NCBI GenBank assembly: GCA_934503195.1
Contig: CAKSVM010000020.1
Location: forward strand, 1-40,294
DNA: 40,294 nucleotides
From: an uncultured Eubacteriales bacterium
GTDB taxonomy: Bacteria > Bacillota > Clostridia > Oscillospirales > CAG-272
Reading direction: 5' to 3'
Shown here: in pieces, positions 39,280 through 40,294 of the stretch
Numbering within the stretch: the stretch's first letter is position 1
How the letters are laid out: each line of letters starts with the position of its first letter
Made by a program: the position numbers and the translations under genes
Notes under the pieces: model-generated
The model's input: only the letters and a program-made list of their open reading frames with translations
The model's database searches: none
What the model was told of the DNA's origin: nothing

Positions 39280-40173
39280 ATGGCGGTACTTGAAAAAGAG
39301 ATTGACACATATAAAAACGCGGAAAATATCCCGGTTGTGCGGATCGGAGGGCTTGAAAATTTTCTCGTTTCGCAGATCTTTGACTGCGGGCAGTGCTTCA
39401 GATTTGAGCCGACCGACGACGGGTTTGAGGGCGTCGCTTACGGAAAGCATATCGTCTTTTCGCAGAAGAGTCCGGATACGCTCGAAATAATCGGCGCGAC
39501 GGCGGAGGAATACGAAAAGATCTGGCGGCATTATCTCGCGCTTGACGCCGATTACCGTAAGGTCCGCGCGGATATCGCGAAAAAATTCGACTCGGCGGCG
39601 CACGGAAAGGACACCGTGATGCCGACCGCGATGGAATACGGCAAGGGAATCCGGATTCTTCGTCAGGAGCCGTGGGAGACGCTCTGCTCCTTCATCGTCT
39701 CGCAGAACAACAATATTCCGAGAATTAAGAAGATAATCGCCGCGATGTCCGAGAGGTACGGCGAGCCGATTCATGACGGCGGAAGAACGCACTACGCGTT
39801 TCCGACTGCGGCCGCGCTGGTTGACGCCGGAGTTGACGGACTTTCCGAGCTTCGGACGGGATTCCGGGCGAAGTACATATACGACGCCGCGAAGAGAGTC
39901 GCGGAGGGGACGCTGAATCTTTCAGAGGTCGCCGCTATGGAGCCGTCGGACGCGATGGAGGTTCTCTGCACGATAAAGGGAGTCGGGCCGAAGGTCGCGT
40001 CCTGCGCGATGCTTTTCGGACTCGGAATGACGTCGGCCTTTCCGATCGACGTCTGGATAAAACGGGTTCTGGCGAAGTACTATCCTGACGGGCTTGACAT
40101 AGACGCGCTCGGCGAGTACGCCGGGATCGCTCAGCAGTATCTCTTCTACTACGAAAGATATAATGTCGGTTGA
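39280..40173 (+). CDS. OGG1/AlkA-type DNA glycosylase (HhH-GPD)
   Basis: The 297-residue enzyme has an N-terminal OGG domain (DCGQCFRFEPTDDGFEGVAY) and the helix-hairpin-helix GPD core. LCTIKGVGPKVASCAMLFGL carries the catalytic Lys238 in GVGPKVASC, and PIDVWIKRVL holds Asp257. The Lys-plus-Asp pair and the OGG domain make an 8-oxoguanine glycosylase with lyase activity the most probable function, which removes oxidised guanine from DNA. It starts after GAGGAAA. No terminator is visible behind it within the window. Confidence 0.94.
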   Translation: MAVLEKEIDTYKNAENIPVVRIGGLENFLVSQIFDCGQCFRFEPTDDGFEGVAYGKHIVFSQKSPDTLEIIGATAEEYEKIWRHYLALDADYRKVRADIAKKFDSAAHGKDTVMPTAMEYGKGIRILRQEPWETLCSFIVSQNNNIPRIKKIIAAMSERYGEPIHDGGRTHYAFPTAAALVDAGVDGLSELRTGFRAKYIYDAAKRVAEGTLNLSEVAAMEPSDAMEVLCTIKGVGPKVASCAMLFGLGMTSAFPIDVWIKRVLAKYYPDGLDIDALGEYAGIAQQYLFYYERYNVG

Positions 40174-40294
40174 GAACGGCGGGAGTCCGCTTTTCGCGGC
40201 GATTGATTCATGAGCGGTCAGCGGGAGATTCGCGGAATTTCGCGAAAAAGCGCGTTTGGGTGCAAGTTCGCGGTGATCCGATGTCAGGGGCGCG
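40174..40294. other. No recognised feature at window end
   Basis: I see no start codon with a ribosome site, terminator or repeat in these 121 bases. The next gene begins beyond the window, or this is the rest of an intergenic region. Confidence 0.5.

Noticed and set aside
38464..39792. 442-residue reading of the DUF6062 frame
   Set aside because: The first 200 residues are antisense to the glycosylase gene; promoter and ribosome site place the start at 39186.

Overview
The window (about 40.3 kb, moderately GC-rich, strong GGAGG-type ribosome sites, TTGACA/TATAAT promoters, lipoprotein substrate-binding proteins, SLH-domain protein, ECF sigma factors) looks like the chromosome of a Bacillota bacterium of the class Clostridia, probably an uncultured gut-type lineage. 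Genus cannot be told from the sequence alone. No tRNA, rRNA or CRISPR array was seen.

Layout. 1-4815: the 3' end of thrS, a cytoplasmic six-hairpin glycosidase-like gene, and a divergent pair of a lipoprotein sugar-binding protein and an AraC regulator. 4848-6767: a decayed IS30-family insertion sequence with 23-bp inverted ends and an exact 15-bp target duplication. Its transposase gene is frameshifted and interrupted twice by a 180-200 bp non-coding element with 22-bp inverted ends and TTAA at both borders. 6801-12452: one promoter drives three translationally coupled genes, a TerB-N/TerB-C-like protein, a BrxD-like P-loop ATPase and an Lhr/BrxHI-like helicase. No other BREX gene is present, so this is the best candidate for a poorly described defence or DNA-processing system. 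12456-17799: a small membrane protein, then an operon of GNAT acetyltransferase, GH32 sucrose hydrolase, a 5'-3' exonuclease with a long disordered Q/N/K/P tail, and folC. 17982-23083: an SLH surface protein and a MoxR-DUF58-DUF4129-like operon. 23286-25716: a CD3324-type regulator behind a structured leader with a nine-residue upstream ORF, an ArsR/DUF2087 regulator operon with a palindromic operator, and a membrane protein. 25758-27564: an ECF sigma/anti-sigma pair. 27614-32290: an MBL-fold hydrolase and AraC regulator, then a substrate-binding lipoprotein with an FAD oxidoreductase. 32414-34409: a more AT-rich stretch with a small secreted cysteine protein and a tandem lipoprotein duplication. 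34492-37489: a second ECF sigma factor whose anti-sigma partner is broken by frameshifts and runs into a third, N-terminally truncated substrate-binding protein. 37584-40173: a membrane-anchored unknown, a DUF6062 protein, and a divergent OGG1/AlkA-type DNA glycosylase.

How the parts fit. Three paralogous solute-binding lipoproteins (one broken) lie here without any permease or ATPase gene, two of them close to AraC regulators, which suggests dispersed sugar-uptake receptors that share transporters encoded elsewhere. Most promoters carry an extended -10 (TG one base upstream of TATAAT), a consistent signature of the housekeeping sigma factor here.
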